A DNA stretch of 64,000 nt. Origin: an uncultured Candidatus Entotheonella sp. GTDB taxonomy: Bacteria; Tectomicrobia; Entotheonellia; Entotheonellales; Entotheonellaceae. The DNA is taken from the NCBI GenBank assembly GCA_951828535.1, contig OX639990.1, positions 2,219,300 to 2,283,299 on the forward strand, in the 5' to 3' direction. A program made the position numbers and the translations under genes. Under the pieces are notes generated by a model, which did no database searches, had not been told where the DNA came from, and saw nothing but the letters and a program-made list of their open reading frames with translations. Every line of letters starts with the position of its first letter. Positions within the stretch are counted from its first letter, which is position 1. Shown piece after piece: positions 1 through 8,636 of this stretch.

Positions 1-1
1 C

Positions 2-760
2 AAGCGTGTGCGCCCTGTCCTGCTGCTGGCAGCCACCGAGGCGGTCGGCGGCGACGGCGAGGCGGTGCTCCCCGCCGCCTGCGCCCTGGAATTCGTGCAC
101 ACCTACTCGCTCATCCACGACGACCTGCCCGCCATGGACGACGATGATTACCGGCGCGGCCAGCTCACCAGCCACAAGGTTTTCGGCGAAGCGGTGGCCA
201 TCCTCGCCGGCGACGCCCTGCTGACCTACGCGTTCGAAGTCATGGCCGGAGCCGACCTGACGAGCCGATTTGCGCCCGCCGTGTTGCTGCTAGCCACGCA
301 CTGCTTGGCGCGCGCGGCAGGCTGGTCCGGCATGGTGGGGGGGCAAGTGGTGGACATGGCCTCGGAAGGCCGGGAGGTGCCGCTCGACGTGCTCGAATAC
401 ATCCACCGCCGCAAGACCGCTGCCCTGATCGGCGCGGCCGTCACCATCGGCGGCTTGCTCGGTGGCGGCTCGACGACGCAATTGGAGGCGCTAAGACGCT
501 ACGGGCAGGCCATCGGACTGGCGTTCCAGATCGCCGACGACGTCCTGGACGTAGAAGGCGACAGCGCCGCGCTGGGCAAACAGGCCGGGCAGGACGACAA
601 GCACGGCAAGGCGACCTACCCGGCGCTGCTCGGGGTAGAAGCCTCGCGCCAGCATGCCGCGGCGTTGCTGGACGAGGCGCTCACGGCGCTCAGCGAGTTT
701 GACGCCAGCGCCGAGCGGCTACGACAACTGGCCCGTTTCATCATAACCCGAAAGGCTTGA
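2..760 (+). CDS. ispA: Polyprenyl (farnesyl/geranyl) diphosphate synthase, 5'-truncated by window edge
   Basis: This cytosolic trans-prenyltransferase condenses isopentenyl diphosphate with allylic diphosphates to make C15-type precursors of quinones and undecaprenyl carrier. The frame is open at the window edge and reads KRVRPVL, the conserved basic KRxRP patch, so roughly 40 N-terminal residues lie outside. The first aspartate-rich motif (DDLPAMDDDD) and the second (FQIADDVLDVEGD) are both present, with the conserved K-T-A-A-L segment between them, so the catalytic Mg-diphosphate sites are intact. The stop codon lies just before the next gene, tlyA. In many bacteria dxs sits between ispA and tlyA; here it is absent. 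Exact chain length cannot be read from sequence alone. Confidence 0.93.
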   Translation, partial: KRVRPVLLLAATEAVGGDGEAVLPAACALEFVHTYSLIHDDLPAMDDDDYRRGQLTSHKVFGEAVAILAGDALLTYAFEVMAGADLTSRFAPAVLLLATHCLARAAGWSGMVGGQVVDMASEGREVPLDVLEYIHRRKTAALIGAAVTIGGLLGGGSTTQLEALRRYGQAIGLAFQIADDVLDVEGDSAALGKQAGQDDKHGKATYPALLGVEASRQHAAALLDEALTALSEFDASAERLRQLARFIITRKA

Positions 761-771
761 GTAGAGAGCGC

Positions 772-1578
772 ATGGCCGCCGAACGGGAACGACTCGACAT
801 CCTGGTCTGGCAACGACAGTTGGCGCCAAGTCGCGCCCAGGCCCAGGCGCTGATCCTGGCGGGCAAAATCGCCGTGGACGGCCAGTGCCTGACGCAATGC
901 GGGGCGCGGGTGGCCGCCCAGGCGGACGTGAAGTTACTAGGAGATCCAAGTCCGTACGTCAGCCGCGGCGGTGAGAAATTGGCGGCAGGTCTTGAGGCGT
1001 TTGATTGCCGGGTGCAGGATGCCACCGCCCTCGACGTCGGCGCCTCCACGGGCGGCTTTACCGACTGCCTCCTGCAAGCCGGCGCCCGGTGTGTCTACGC
1101 CGTGGACGTCGGCTACGGCCAGCTGCACTGGCGGCTGCGCAACGACCCGCGCGTCGTCGTGCGCGAACGCACCAACGCCCGCTACCTGACGCCGCATGAC
1201 TTCCCGGAACGCATGAGCTTCCTGACGGTGGACGCCTCGTTCATTTCGCTGCGCCTGCTGCTCCCCGCCCTCGTTCCCCTGCTGAAACCACAAGCCGAGG
1301 CGATTCTGCTCGTCAAACCGCAATTCGAAGTCGGAAAAGGCGAGGTCGGAAAAGGCGGTGTGGTGCGCGATGCGGGGCAGCACCGGCAGGTTTTGCAGGC
1401 GATTTTGACGGCGGCGCAAGGGTGCAAGCTGGCGCTGCGCGCGGCAATCCCCTCTCCCCTGCCGGGTCCCAAGGGAAACCGTGAATTTCTCGCCCATCTG
1501 ACCGCAGACACGCCACCCATGGCACAACGGGTACTGGACGACCTGTGTGTGCAGTTGACGAGCAACCCCGGTCGTTGA
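772..1578 (+). CDS. tlyA: TlyA-family 2'-O-ribose rRNA methyltransferase (hemolysin A family)
   Basis: TlyA proteins methylate ribose 2'-OH of cytidines in 16S and/or 23S rRNA. Residues 5-65 form an S4-like RNA-binding domain (RLDILV... PSRAQAQALILAGK), followed by an FtsJ/RrmJ-like Rossmann methyltransferase with the SAM-binding motif LDVGASTGGFTDCLL and a KPQFE motif carrying a catalytic lysine. Length (268 aa) is normal. I chose the ATG at 772, which begins MAAERERLD like homologues; an in-frame TTG at 757 would overlap the ispA stop as TTGA and is the alternative. The close spacing to ispA implies one transcript. Confidence 0.9.
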   Translation: MAAERERLDILVWQRQLAPSRAQAQALILAGKIAVDGQCLTQCGARVAAQADVKLLGDPSPYVSRGGEKLAAGLEAFDCRVQDATALDVGASTGGFTDCLLQAGARCVYAVDVGYGQLHWRLRNDPRVVVRERTNARYLTPHDFPERMSFLTVDASFISLRLLLPALVPLLKPQAEAILLVKPQFEVGKGEVGKGGVVRDAGQHRQVLQAILTAAQGCKLALRAAIPSPLPGPKGNREFLAHLTADTPPMAQRVLDDLCVQLTSNPGR

Positions 1579-1613
1579 CGCTCAGTGAGGTGGCGCCGGA
1601 AAATCGACCGGGG
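1566..1613. terminator. Inverted repeat after tlyA, possible transcription terminator
   Basis: Perfect 9 bp arms CCCCGGTCG (1566-1574) and CGACCGGGG (1605-1613) bracket the tlyA stop codon, with a 30 nt loop. It lies between convergent tlyA and the cysteine hydrolase. There is no clear U-tract and the loop is long, so a terminator role is only a suggestion. Confidence 0.3.
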
Positions 1614-1663
1614 CGTTAAGGTGTATTTCCCCCGATTGCGGAAAGCCGAGCACGAGGATGGCC

Positions 1664-2518
1664 TCAACCCAAGTTCGCAAGGAACTCGTCGGTCGAAAGG
1701 ATTGCGTGGGCAAACCGCGGATAGCTGAGCTCGACGGCTGCGGTTTGCTCCTTCTGCGACATGCAGCCGACGGCATCCTTTATCATCGTTACATGGTAGC
1801 CCAGCTCAACAGCCTCACGGCCGGTGGCCTCCACGCATGTATTGGTCAACATGCCAGCCAACGCGACGTGGTCAATCCCGTGTTGCCGCAGGATCTGATT
1901 GAGATCGGTGTTGGCGAATCCACTCGCGCTCCAGTGCTCCAACGCGACCATGTCACCCGGTTCAGCCTTCAACCCGTTCAGAAATTCGCCGCGCGGCGTG
2001 CCATGGGCAAACATCTTGTAATTCATGATTCCCTTGTGCGACCAATTGCGGAATTTCCAATTGGCGTAGTCACCTCTCCGGTATCTTCGGTGCGGCGCAT
2101 ACACGACCTGGGTTCCCGTGGAGCGGGCACCCGCCAGCAGTTTTTTCAGGTTATCCACGACCCCGACGGCCCGCACCACTGAGCCGACGGCTGGCCACGC
2201 GGCGCCATTGGGAGAGAGGAAATCATTGTAGGGATCGATGATCACGACGGCCGTTCGCTGCCTAAGCGAGCCGTCGGACGCCGCATGAGCCTCGGAGGCC
2301 CCTAGCGGGCCGCCGCGTGTCGTCAGCGCGCCTGCCGCAAGGGCGGCACCCGAAGCGCCGACCACTGAACGCATGAATCGACGGCGATCAAGCCGCTTTC
2401 CTTCTGATCGATCTTGGGTGGGGTGATCACAGCACTGCTTGGGTTCACATCCCTCACGTTCTTGAGGGTTCTGCGCTGGACGCGCTTCTGCTAAACTTGG
2501 ACGTCGTTTATGACCCAT
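1664..2518 (-). CDS. Tat-exported isochorismatase-family cysteine hydrolase
   Basis: The protein (284 aa) has a long N-terminus with a twin-arginine signal (LDRRRFMRS, residues 43-51) followed by a hydrophobic Ala/Gly stretch, predicting Tat-dependent export of a folded enzyme to the periplasm. The remainder is an isochorismatase-like alpha/beta hydrolase: nucleophile-assisting D95 in VIIDPYNDF and catalytic C228 in MLTNTCVEATGR. The lysine of the usual D-K-C triad is not obvious; that region reads EHWSASGFANTDL, a variant seen in a cysteine-hydrolase subfamily. The substrate is unknown. A GGAG ribosome site precedes the ATG. It is divergent from a TetR gene whose likely operator lies in the shared promoter region, suggesting repression by that regulator. 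Confidence 0.82.
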   Translation of the reverse strand: MGHKRRPSLAEARPAQNPQEREGCEPKQCCDHPTQDRSEGKRLDRRRFMRSVVGASGAALAAGALTTRGGPLGASEAHAASDGSLRQRTAVVIIDPYNDFLSPNGAAWPAVGSVVRAVGVVDNLKKLLAGARSTGTQVVYAPHRRYRRGDYANWKFRNWSHKGIMNYKMFAHGTPRGEFLNGLKAEPGDMVALEHWSASGFANTDLNQILRQHGIDHVALAGMLTNTCVEATGREAVELGYHVTMIKDAVGCMSQKEQTAAVELSYPRFAHAILSTDEFLANLG

Positions 2519-2662
2519 TATTGATCTCCTCTTCGTATCTCCTGTATGGGCTTATGGAGCGGCCTGCGACCCGCATCGTTTTGCTCTCTAAGCGCTCACT
2601 GGCAACTCGCGGCGCGGCGATTAACCTTTTGCTTTCGGCCATGCCGCGGCCGTTACCTCAGC

Positions 2663-2688
2663 AATTACGTACCGATCAGTACATAATT
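2663..2688. promoter_or_regulatory. Candidate TetR operator
   Basis: The arms AATTACGTAC (2663-2672) and GTACATAATT (2679-2688) form a 10 bp inverted repeat with one mismatch around a 6 bp spacer. It sits between the divergent cysteine hydrolase and the TetR gene. Size and position are typical of an operator for a dimeric TetR repressor controlling itself and the divergent gene. The assignment is inferred from symmetry and position only. Confidence 0.5.
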
Positions 2689-2759
2689 AGCGCCTGGCGA
2701 TCTAAAGTCAAGGATCAATCGTCCTAATTTCTCAACGTATCCAGATTGGGTTGGTGGTG

Positions 2760-3347
2760 ATGGTGAGAGGCCGACCGCGCGAATTCGATACGGAAGAAGC
2801 GCTAGCCAAGGCACTCCGAGTGTTTTGGGAGCGCGGTTTCCAGGCGACTTCGATTACCGATTTGACCGCAGCAACGGGGGTTGGTCGAACGGGGCTCTAT
2901 GCTGCGTTCGGCGACAAGGAATCCCTTTTTTTGCTGGCGCTGGATCGTTACATGGCACTCGCCTATACAGATTGCGCAGAAATGTTAGAAGACGAACCGG
3001 ACGCACGTCGCGCCGTTGAGGCTCACTTGCTCAGGATGGCAGATAGTGTCACGAAACCGGACGACGCGCACAGCTGCATGTTAATGAATACCGTGCAGGA
3101 AAGCGCCGTACTCAGTTCCAAAGTCGGAGAACGAGTCAGGCAACTATATTTGCGTATCCTGGGGGCCGTCCAGAGACGGTTACAACGCGCGAAGGTCGAA
3201 GGCCAATTGGGGCCAGATGAGGATACCGATTTGTTAGCTCGGTTCCTACAAGGGCAGGTCATCATGCTCTCGGTTCTGGCGCGCAATGGCGTGCAGCGCG
3301 ATGTCTTGGTCGCTATGGTGAAAAAGGCGATGCGCGCATGGCCGTGA
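2760..3347 (+). CDS. TetR/AcrR-family transcriptional regulator
   Basis: A 195-residue one-component regulator. The N-terminal 50 residues carry the TetR helix-turn-helix: GRPREFD, then ITDLTAATGVGRTGLYAAFGD, matching the recognition-helix consensus. The C-terminal 130 residues are an all-helical ligand-binding and dimerisation region with no recognisable ligand signature. The run TTG-GTG-GTG-ATG-GTG leaves the start ambiguous; ATG at 2760 is preferred because the conserved domain begins soon after it. It is divergent from the Tat-exported hydrolase and very probably regulates it through the palindrome at 2663-2688. Confidence 0.85.
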   Translation: MVRGRPREFDTEEALAKALRVFWERGFQATSITDLTAATGVGRTGLYAAFGDKESLFLLALDRYMALAYTDCAEMLEDEPDARRAVEAHLLRMADSVTKPDDAHSCMLMNTVQESAVLSSKVGERVRQLYLRILGAVQRRLQRAKVEGQLGPDEDTDLLARFLQGQVIMLSVLARNGVQRDVLVAMVKKAMRAWP

Positions 3348-3559
3348 GATAGAAATTTCTGGCGTAGTCCACATCTCCAATCGACTTTTGCACAGCGTTC
3401 CGTCACTTCCCACCCGGCGTAAACAGCATGAACGGGTGGCTCGCGCTGCCTCCGGCGTCTCGGTGTCGGTCAACTCCAGGCCCGTTATCGTCTTGCCCGA
3501 CCAATCTCCGGTCTCGCGGGTATCGAAACCACCCAAGCACCGCGTGAGGCGCAGCGCCG

Positions 3560-5104
3560 TCAGCCATCCGCCACCTCGAACGCCGTCACGTTGCGCGTTT
3601 CACGGCTGAACTCCACCCCGATCAGATGGACCGGCTCTCCCCGACCGCGATACTTCTCCGCGTAGCCCCGCTCCTTGAGCTGCGCCAGCGCCGCTCCCTC
3701 AGGCGCCAACTCCACCACCTTAAACTCGAACAGATAGACGTGACCACCCGTCCGCACCGCCATGTCCAGACGACCGTGGTTGCTGCTGTCTTCCACCACG
3801 ATCTCGAACCCCAGCGCCGCAAAGTACGAATAGAACACGCTCGCGTAGTAGCCCTCGTAATGCGCGATGTCGTTGTTCGTGTACCACTCGTACGGAATGC
3901 TCGCAAAAAACGCCTGGAACAGCTCCTTCATCGCCACGAAGTCGTTCGCCTCCAGCAAGCGGTACAAACGGACGCTGTTGGCGGTCTGCCGCGTCGTATC
4001 CTGCACCAGATGGTGCAGTAGGCTGCGGTTCAGGCTCTGGCGCACCTCGCGGTTCGGATAGCCAAGCCGGTACAGCGCCTCACCGCCCATGTTGTCTTCC
4101 GACACGATGGTCAGATAACCGGTCTGGAACAGCAACGCCTCGGTGCCGATGTGGTCCACGTCGAAGGCCGACAGCAACTCTGCGGTGCTCACCGTCTCAC
4201 CGAGCGACACCGTGGTGACCCGGCGCTGGAACAGGGTCTCCACCAGGAACGTTGGCGTCGCGGTCTCGAACCAGTGGGCGGCGAACTCGCGGCTGTCGAA
4301 CAACAACAAGACGTCATAGGGGTTGTACACCTTCTCCTCGCCGCGCCAGCAGTAGCCGTTGTACCAGTCGCGGATCCGCTCCCGGTCCAGGCCAGGGAGT
4401 TCGGGCGCGAACACGGTATCCAAATCCGCCTCCGTGTAGCCGCAGATCGCCGAGTAGCGCCGGTCCAGGGTGATGTCCTTGAGGTTGTTGAGGCCGGAGA
4501 ACAGGCTGACCTTGGAGAACTTGCTGACGCCCGTGAGAAACGTGAACCGAACGTGCGCGTCCGCAAACTTGATGTTCGCGTATAAGCTGCGCAGATAGTC
4601 GCGGTTGGCCCGAGCAAGCTCTGGTGACCCCAGCGCGTCCAGGATCGGCTTGTCGTACTCATCGATCAGCACCACCACGCGCTGCCCTGTCTTGCGGTGC
4701 AGCGCTTCCAACAGGAAGCCAAGCCGCTCGGGACCCGTATCGTCCGTCGTCACTTGGGCCTGGCGCTCGATGCTGTTGAGTTGCGCCATCACGTTGCGGC
4801 GCAACCCGTCCGGGTCCTGGTAGTCGCCGCCGCTGAAATCGAGGCGTACCACCGGGTGTCGCACTGACCAATCCCAGCGACGGTGGATGTCCAACCCTGC
4901 GAACAGCGTCTCGCTGCTCTCGAACAACTCCTTCAACGTGTCCAGCAACAGGCTTTTGCCGAAGCGCCGCGGGCGCGACAGAAAGTAGTGCGTGCCCTCG
5001 TCCACCAATCGCCCCATATAGGCGGTCTTGTCAACGTAGTAGTAGTCCGCCTCGCGCAGCGTGCGAAAGGTCTGCAGGCCGATGGGCAATCTTCGTCTCG
5101 TCAT
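3560..5104 (-). CDS. AAA-ATPase-like / PD-(D/E)XK nuclease superfamily protein (DUF1703 type)
   Basis: This 514 aa protein belongs to a family common in accessory DNA. It starts MTRRRLPIGLQTF with the family-typical YVDKT motif, then a Walker-A-like loop RPRRFGKS and a Walker-B-like VVLIDEYDKPI. The C-terminal domain carries a PD-(D/E)XK-type core, GRLDMAVR followed by LFEFKV (D...E-x-K). An open frame continues 148 codons further upstream, but that part reads antiframe through the duplicated hisA fragment. The ATG at 5104 has a good GGAGA ribosome site, so I start there. The family's biological role is unestablished; a nuclease or mobile-element function is inferred. Confidence 0.85.
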   Translation of the reverse strand: MTRRRLPIGLQTFRTLREADYYYVDKTAYMGRLVDEGTHYFLSRPRRFGKSLLLDTLKELFESSETLFAGLDIHRRWDWSVRHPVVRLDFSGGDYQDPDGLRRNVMAQLNSIERQAQVTTDDTGPERLGFLLEALHRKTGQRVVVLIDEYDKPILDALGSPELARANRDYLRSLYANIKFADAHVRFTFLTGVSKFSKVSLFSGLNNLKDITLDRRYSAICGYTEADLDTVFAPELPGLDRERIRDWYNGYCWRGEEKVYNPYDVLLLFDSREFAAHWFETATPTFLVETLFQRRVTTVSLGETVSTAELLSAFDVDHIGTEALLFQTGYLTIVSEDNMGGEALYRLGYPNREVRQSLNRSLLHHLVQDTTRQTANSVRLYRLLEANDFVAMKELFQAFFASIPYEWYTNNDIAHYEGYYASVFYSYFAALGFEIVVEDSSNHGRLDMAVRTGGHVYLFEFKVVELAPEGAALAQLKERGYAEKYRGRGEPVHLIGVEFSRETRNVTAFEVADG

Positions 5105-5230
5105 GGAATTCTCCCTGACCCGTTCCGGTGTCCGGGTCTTGCCGCTCCATGATCCGCCTCGCGCAAATCGGCGCGCATTGAAGCGCGTTTCTGCAGGGCG
5201 TGCAAGTGTCTGAAACCAGGACAAACCGAT

Positions 5231-5445
5231 GCTCAGCTTCGCTGGTTGAGAGCCACCAACTCCGCGTAGCGCAGCCCGGTGCCGCCGAACAGGTCGAGGG
5301 CGCTTCCCACCGTGAAATCCAAGCGATCCTGGCCGAGTTCCCGAACCTGCTCGACGTCCGCCATGCTGCGAATGCCCCCGGCGTACGTGACCGGCAGCGG
5401 CGCAATACGCCCGAGCAGCCCCACGAGCTCGGCGCCGATGCCGGC
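5231..5445 (-). pseudogene. Duplicated 3' fragment of hisA (direct repeat copy 1)
   Basis: These 215 bp are colinear, without gaps, with the last 215 bp of the intact hisA (9489-9703). About 10 mismatches cluster in the 75 bp nearest the stop codon and the remaining ~140 bp are almost identical. The fragment keeps the reading frame and a stop codon (ending VALNQRS where hisA ends VALSRQS) but lacks the rest of the gene, so it cannot encode HisA. Weak similarity continues about 14 bp to 5459, then ends abruptly. It marks the far end of the inserted four-gene operon. Confidence 0.9.
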
Positions 5446-5478
5446 TGGCGTCCTCTCCCCTGCTCGTGGTCACTTTCG

Positions 5479-6090
5479 CTAACGGACTGATCTCGGCAGA
5501 GACCTGCACTGCCTTGCACGCTCCGGACCTATCAGGGCAACGACCCATTTCAAATGGTGCGGCAGAACCCGCATGCGGCCGTCATGCAGCGCGTTGAAAA
5601 CCGCGTCGGCAAGACGGACACACCCAAGGGCTGCCCAAACATCGTCCTGAACCAAAAGGTCAACAGTACTTCCCGTCACAAGACCAGCGAAACGCGCCGC
5701 ACATATCCGGTTCGCTTTGCGTTCATCTATGAGGGGGATGGCGTAGGGTTTCATTTCAAGCGCATACGCAATTGTTGCGGCTTCCCCGTCGTCAAGTGTT
5801 TGAGCAACAGGGCCGGAGACGAGGCTGGAGAAATACTGCATCCCAGTGCCTCCAAGCTGCACGATTTGCACTTGTCCCGACGCATGCCTTGCGTCGACTG
5901 CTGCAGCGTCGCCCCGGCCGGTTTGCACGCCGCTTTTGAGCTCCAGAATGACCTCTGATACAACAAGAAACGGATTGGGCAAGGCATCCAGAATCGTTTC
6001 GGCGCACTTCGTGGCATTCAGATTGATCAAAACGCTCGTATCGGCGACAACGGGGACCGCCCGATCAGTGAGGCAGCTTTGGCGCTCCAT
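5479..6090 (-). CDS. PIN-like domain protein, last gene of the hisA-island operon
   Basis: The 203 aa protein has the pattern of PIN ribonucleases of the DUF3368-like group: D17 in VVADTSVLINL, an acidic helix around E46/E50, the DDGEAATIAYA motif (D100-E103), and LIDERKAN (D122/E123). These would form the Mg-binding site of a single-strand ribonuclease, usually the toxin of a toxin-antitoxin pair. Its start overlaps the 3' end of the XRE-ImmA gene by 26 nt and is preceded by GGAGG, so translation is coupled. No small antitoxin of its own is visible; the upstream helix-turn-helix/ImmA protein is the only nearby candidate partner. About 60 C-terminal residues after the PIN fold match nothing I recognise. 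Confidence 0.75.
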   Translation of the reverse strand: MERQSCLTDRAVPVVADTSVLINLNATKCAETILDALPNPFLVVSEVILELKSGVQTGRGDAAAVDARHASGQVQIVQLGGTGMQYFSSLVSGPVAQTLDDGEAATIAYALEMKPYAIPLIDERKANRICAARFAGLVTGSTVDLLVQDDVWAALGCVRLADAVFNALHDGRMRVLPHHLKWVVALIGPERARQCRSLPRSVR

Positions 6091-7240
6091 CCGCGTCGCC
6101 TCCTTCTACCTCCACCCCATCCAGAATTTCGCGCAACTGAATTCGGTCAAGGCGCAATAGGCGGGCAAGCTGCCCCTCGCTGAGCAGTTCTTGTCGCCAT
6201 GCTTCAGCAGCCAACAGGCTCAGGCGAAGCGTCGTTGGACTCTTCATGTCAATCGGGGGGTTCATAGCCGCCGTATCCCCCAAAACCTGTTTGGCCTGTT
6301 CGTTCGTGATGCCGCCATTTCCCTCAAACCAGTCCCAGGTCCCCCGTTTCGTCAGGCCGAGCTCTTCGAGTCGTCGAACCATGGCTTCACGCGATACGCC
6401 AAAGGCATGCGCAAGCAGAATGACGTGACGCCGCGTCAGGCGAGACGCACCTTGCGTTACGTCTCGAAATCTCTGCATGACCGTCCGTGCCGGCGTCAAG
6501 AAGGCTCGCGCGAACGCATTGGCGTACCGTTCCTCGCGCGAGTTTTCCTGGCCGTCACGATACAGCACTTCGGGTGCTTGGCGGCTTGAAACAAAATGCC
6601 CCAGTTCATGCGCCGCGCTTTGTGCTCGGCGTTCGCGTCGGTGATTGGCATTCAGCAACATGCACGCGCCAACCTGTTCATCATAGGCGAACAATCCCGA
6701 TACACGGGCGTCAAGCCGCCGGACATAAACGCGAATGCCAAGGTCGAGCTCCAAAAGACTCGTCACGTCGTGCACCGGCGCCAAGCCCAGGCCGAGCTTG
6801 TGCCGGAGTTCGGTCGCGTCATTTTCGGCCTGAACGCGCACATCACCCGGCATAAGCGGTCGTTGTGGAGGGTAATTCCGGGGGCGGACGACCCCGAGCA
6901 GGTTTTCCAGCTCAACTTCGGCCTGCACAAGGGTTTCCAGCACTCTGACTGCTTCGTCGGATGCCTCTTCCTTGCACGCGGGCAGCTTCCGAAATCGAGG
7001 CACAAGGTCAACGTACACGGACTCGCGACGAAGCAAGGCGTTGACCGACGTCGCGTATAACTTGGCCAACGGCAGAAGTTCAGCGGTGCGAACGGCGCGC
7101 TGTCCTTTCTCCATGGCCACCAGCGTCGTACGCGCCACGTCAATGCTGGCAGCTGCATGTGCCTGCGTCACGTCGGCCGTTTCCCGCGCAATCCGCAGAC
7201 GCCTACCAACCTCCACGGGATCCAACCCCTCCTCAGACAT
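6065..7240 (-). CDS. XRE helix-turn-helix / ImmA-IrrE metallopeptidase fusion regulator
   Basis: The protein (391 aa from the ATG at 7240, which has GGGGAGAG upstream) begins with an XRE helix-turn-helix (roughly residues 9-63, including TQAHAAASIDVARTTLVAME). It continues into an ImmA/IrrE zinc peptidase domain with HELGH at 211-215 and downstream glutamates (EERYANAFARAFLTP) as third-ligand candidates. Proteins of this architecture act as repressors and/or cleave repressors to induce mobile elements or toxin-antitoxin operons. The ATG lies 8 nt inside the end of the QueC-like gene, and its own end overlaps the PIN gene. It is the natural candidate to bind the palindrome in the operon promoter at 9237-9263. 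Confidence 0.88.
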   Translation of the reverse strand: MSEEGLDPVEVGRRLRIARETADVTQAHAAASIDVARTTLVAMEKGQRAVRTAELLPLAKLYATSVNALLRRESVYVDLVPRFRKLPACKEEASDEAVRVLETLVQAEVELENLLGVVRPRNYPPQRPLMPGDVRVQAENDATELRHKLGLGLAPVHDVTSLLELDLGIRVYVRRLDARVSGLFAYDEQVGACMLLNANHRRERRAQSAAHELGHFVSSRQAPEVLYRDGQENSREERYANAFARAFLTPARTVMQRFRDVTQGASRLTRRHVILLAHAFGVSREAMVRRLEELGLTKRGTWDWFEGNGGITNEQAKQVLGDTAAMNPPIDMKSPTTLRLSLLAAEAWRQELLSEGQLARLLRLDRIQLREILDGVEVEGGDADGAPKLPH

Positions 7241-8636
7241 GCCTCTCTCCCCTTTTAATCCACTGGGCCACAAACGACTTCGGACCCAGGGAGTCGACAA
7301 AATTTCTCCACTCCACTCCGTGTTGCCTGATTAGCCGGTACAGCTTTGTCTGAACTTCTTCTTCAGCGAGTCCGAGAGAACGGCTCAATCCAAAAATTTG
7401 TCGAGAAAGACCCGGCTGGTTTGCAGGGGACTGCAGAACGCTCGCCAAGTGATCAAGATGGAGCGCCCCGGCAATTGCATATTCATGCATTGCGCCTTTG
7501 AGCTTTCTCTTCCCATATGAAGCGGCGGCACCATCCTCGTATCGGGCCGCAGTCAAATCCTCCCAGACGTACGTTTCTCTGGGCTGCGTGAGACCTGCCG
7601 CATGAACGCTCATACGCCGGAGCATACATGCTGCGCAGACACCGCACTGTCGCTTCGTGCCGGATACGGATACATGCCTTTGATCCTGCCAGCATGAACG
7701 GGTTTGAGCCCAGTTCGACCTATCCGGGCACTTCGCCACGAATTCAGCGAGCGTCTCCCCTTTGGTGTGCCAGAGACGGGGATAGGTAAAGCGAGCCTTA
7801 TGACCGAAAAGGGCCAAAAGGAAAGCCGTCATACGATCAGTGAATAAGGGGTGATTCCGATAGTCCTCGTACGCTTGGCCAACCGGCACAAGACTCGGTC
7901 CCAAGGCGCCCTGCCCACTCTCGGGCATAATGACCATTTTGGCTCCTGACAGATAAGCTGCGATACCACTTAGCACTGCAAACTTGAAGCCTCGGGACCG
8001 TGCGCTTGTTTCAGCAGCGCGCTTGCCCTCATATCGAATTTGATACGGAACAGAAGCGAAGGGGGATGGGTGACTTCCGGTACGGCGTTCGTTTAAGGGT
8101 TTCGACCCGAGGCGGACCCGCAGCACGTTGAAGCCATACTCCCGTTTCATGAGACCCGCCACCGCATACGAATCGAGACCATCGCTGTATGGAATGATCA
8201 CGCCCGTACCATCGGGTACCGGTATATCGAAGTTGCCCTGACAGGGAGCCAGGGCCTTTGCCTTTCTCGCGACAAATTCGAGGCGCCATTGATCACCTGT
8301 TAGAAACGACAGGGTGTCGCACAGGGCGGTCGAGGCATTGGATCTCCAATGGCCTGGCTCATGAACTGGAACTCGTAGCACAAATTCTCGGCCCCACCCT
8401 GTCGAAGGCCGCGCCTTCGTACGGTCGCAAAACTCTGCGGCTGCGGCAACGACAAGCACGTCGTACACCCGTTCATCCCATTTGGTGAGGCAATAGGTCT
8501 GGATTCCACTCGTATCAAATTCGAGATCTTTGCCGATTTCGCAATTGAGCCAGTGACGACGGGCGGATGTCCCGGGTTCCACGACATCGACACGATGCTG
8601 CGGCAAAGCCGAGTCTGATGATTTTGTATTCCCCAT
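7233..8636 (-). CDS. QueC-like PP-loop ATPase, probable defence-associated paralogue
   Basis: This 467 aa protein resembles 7-cyano-7-deazaguanine synthase (QueC), which uses ATP to convert carboxy-deazaguanine to preQ0. It carries a PP-loop IPYSDGLDSYAVA (SDGLDS at 151-156) and a zinc-type cysteine set C315, C331, C334, C337 (CGVCAAC), with PESGQGALGP at about 238. It is twice the length of housekeeping QueC, with an extra ~135-residue N-terminal region. No queD, queE or queF genes are nearby, so a role in tRNA queuosine is unlikely. QueC paralogues of this size occur in antiphage loci such as Qat. The start codon overlaps the upstream stop as TGATG. Confidence 0.75.
   Translation of the reverse strand: MGNTKSSDSALPQHRVDVVEPGTSARRHWLNCEIGKDLEFDTSGIQTYCLTKWDERVYDVLVVAAAAEFCDRTKARPSTGWGREFVLRVPVHEPGHWRSNASTALCDTLSFLTGDQWRLEFVARKAKALAPCQGNFDIPVPDGTGVIIPYSDGLDSYAVAGLMKREYGFNVLRVRLGSKPLNERRTGSHPSPFASVPYQIRYEGKRAAETSARSRGFKFAVLSGIAAYLSGAKMVIMPESGQGALGPSLVPVGQAYEDYRNHPLFTDRMTAFLLALFGHKARFTYPRLWHTKGETLAEFVAKCPDRSNWAQTRSCWQDQRHVSVSGTKRQCGVCAACMLRRMSVHAAGLTQPRETYVWEDLTAARYEDGAAASYGKRKLKGAMHEYAIAGALHLDHLASVLQSPANQPGLSRQIFGLSRSLGLAEEEVQTKLYRLIRQHGVEWRNFVDSLGPKSFVAQWIKRGERHV

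Noticed and set aside
5105-5548. N-terminal extension of the AAA/PD-(D/E)XK gene
   Set aside because: The added residues come from reading the hisA fragment in the wrong frame; a good ribosome site and the conserved start support 5104.
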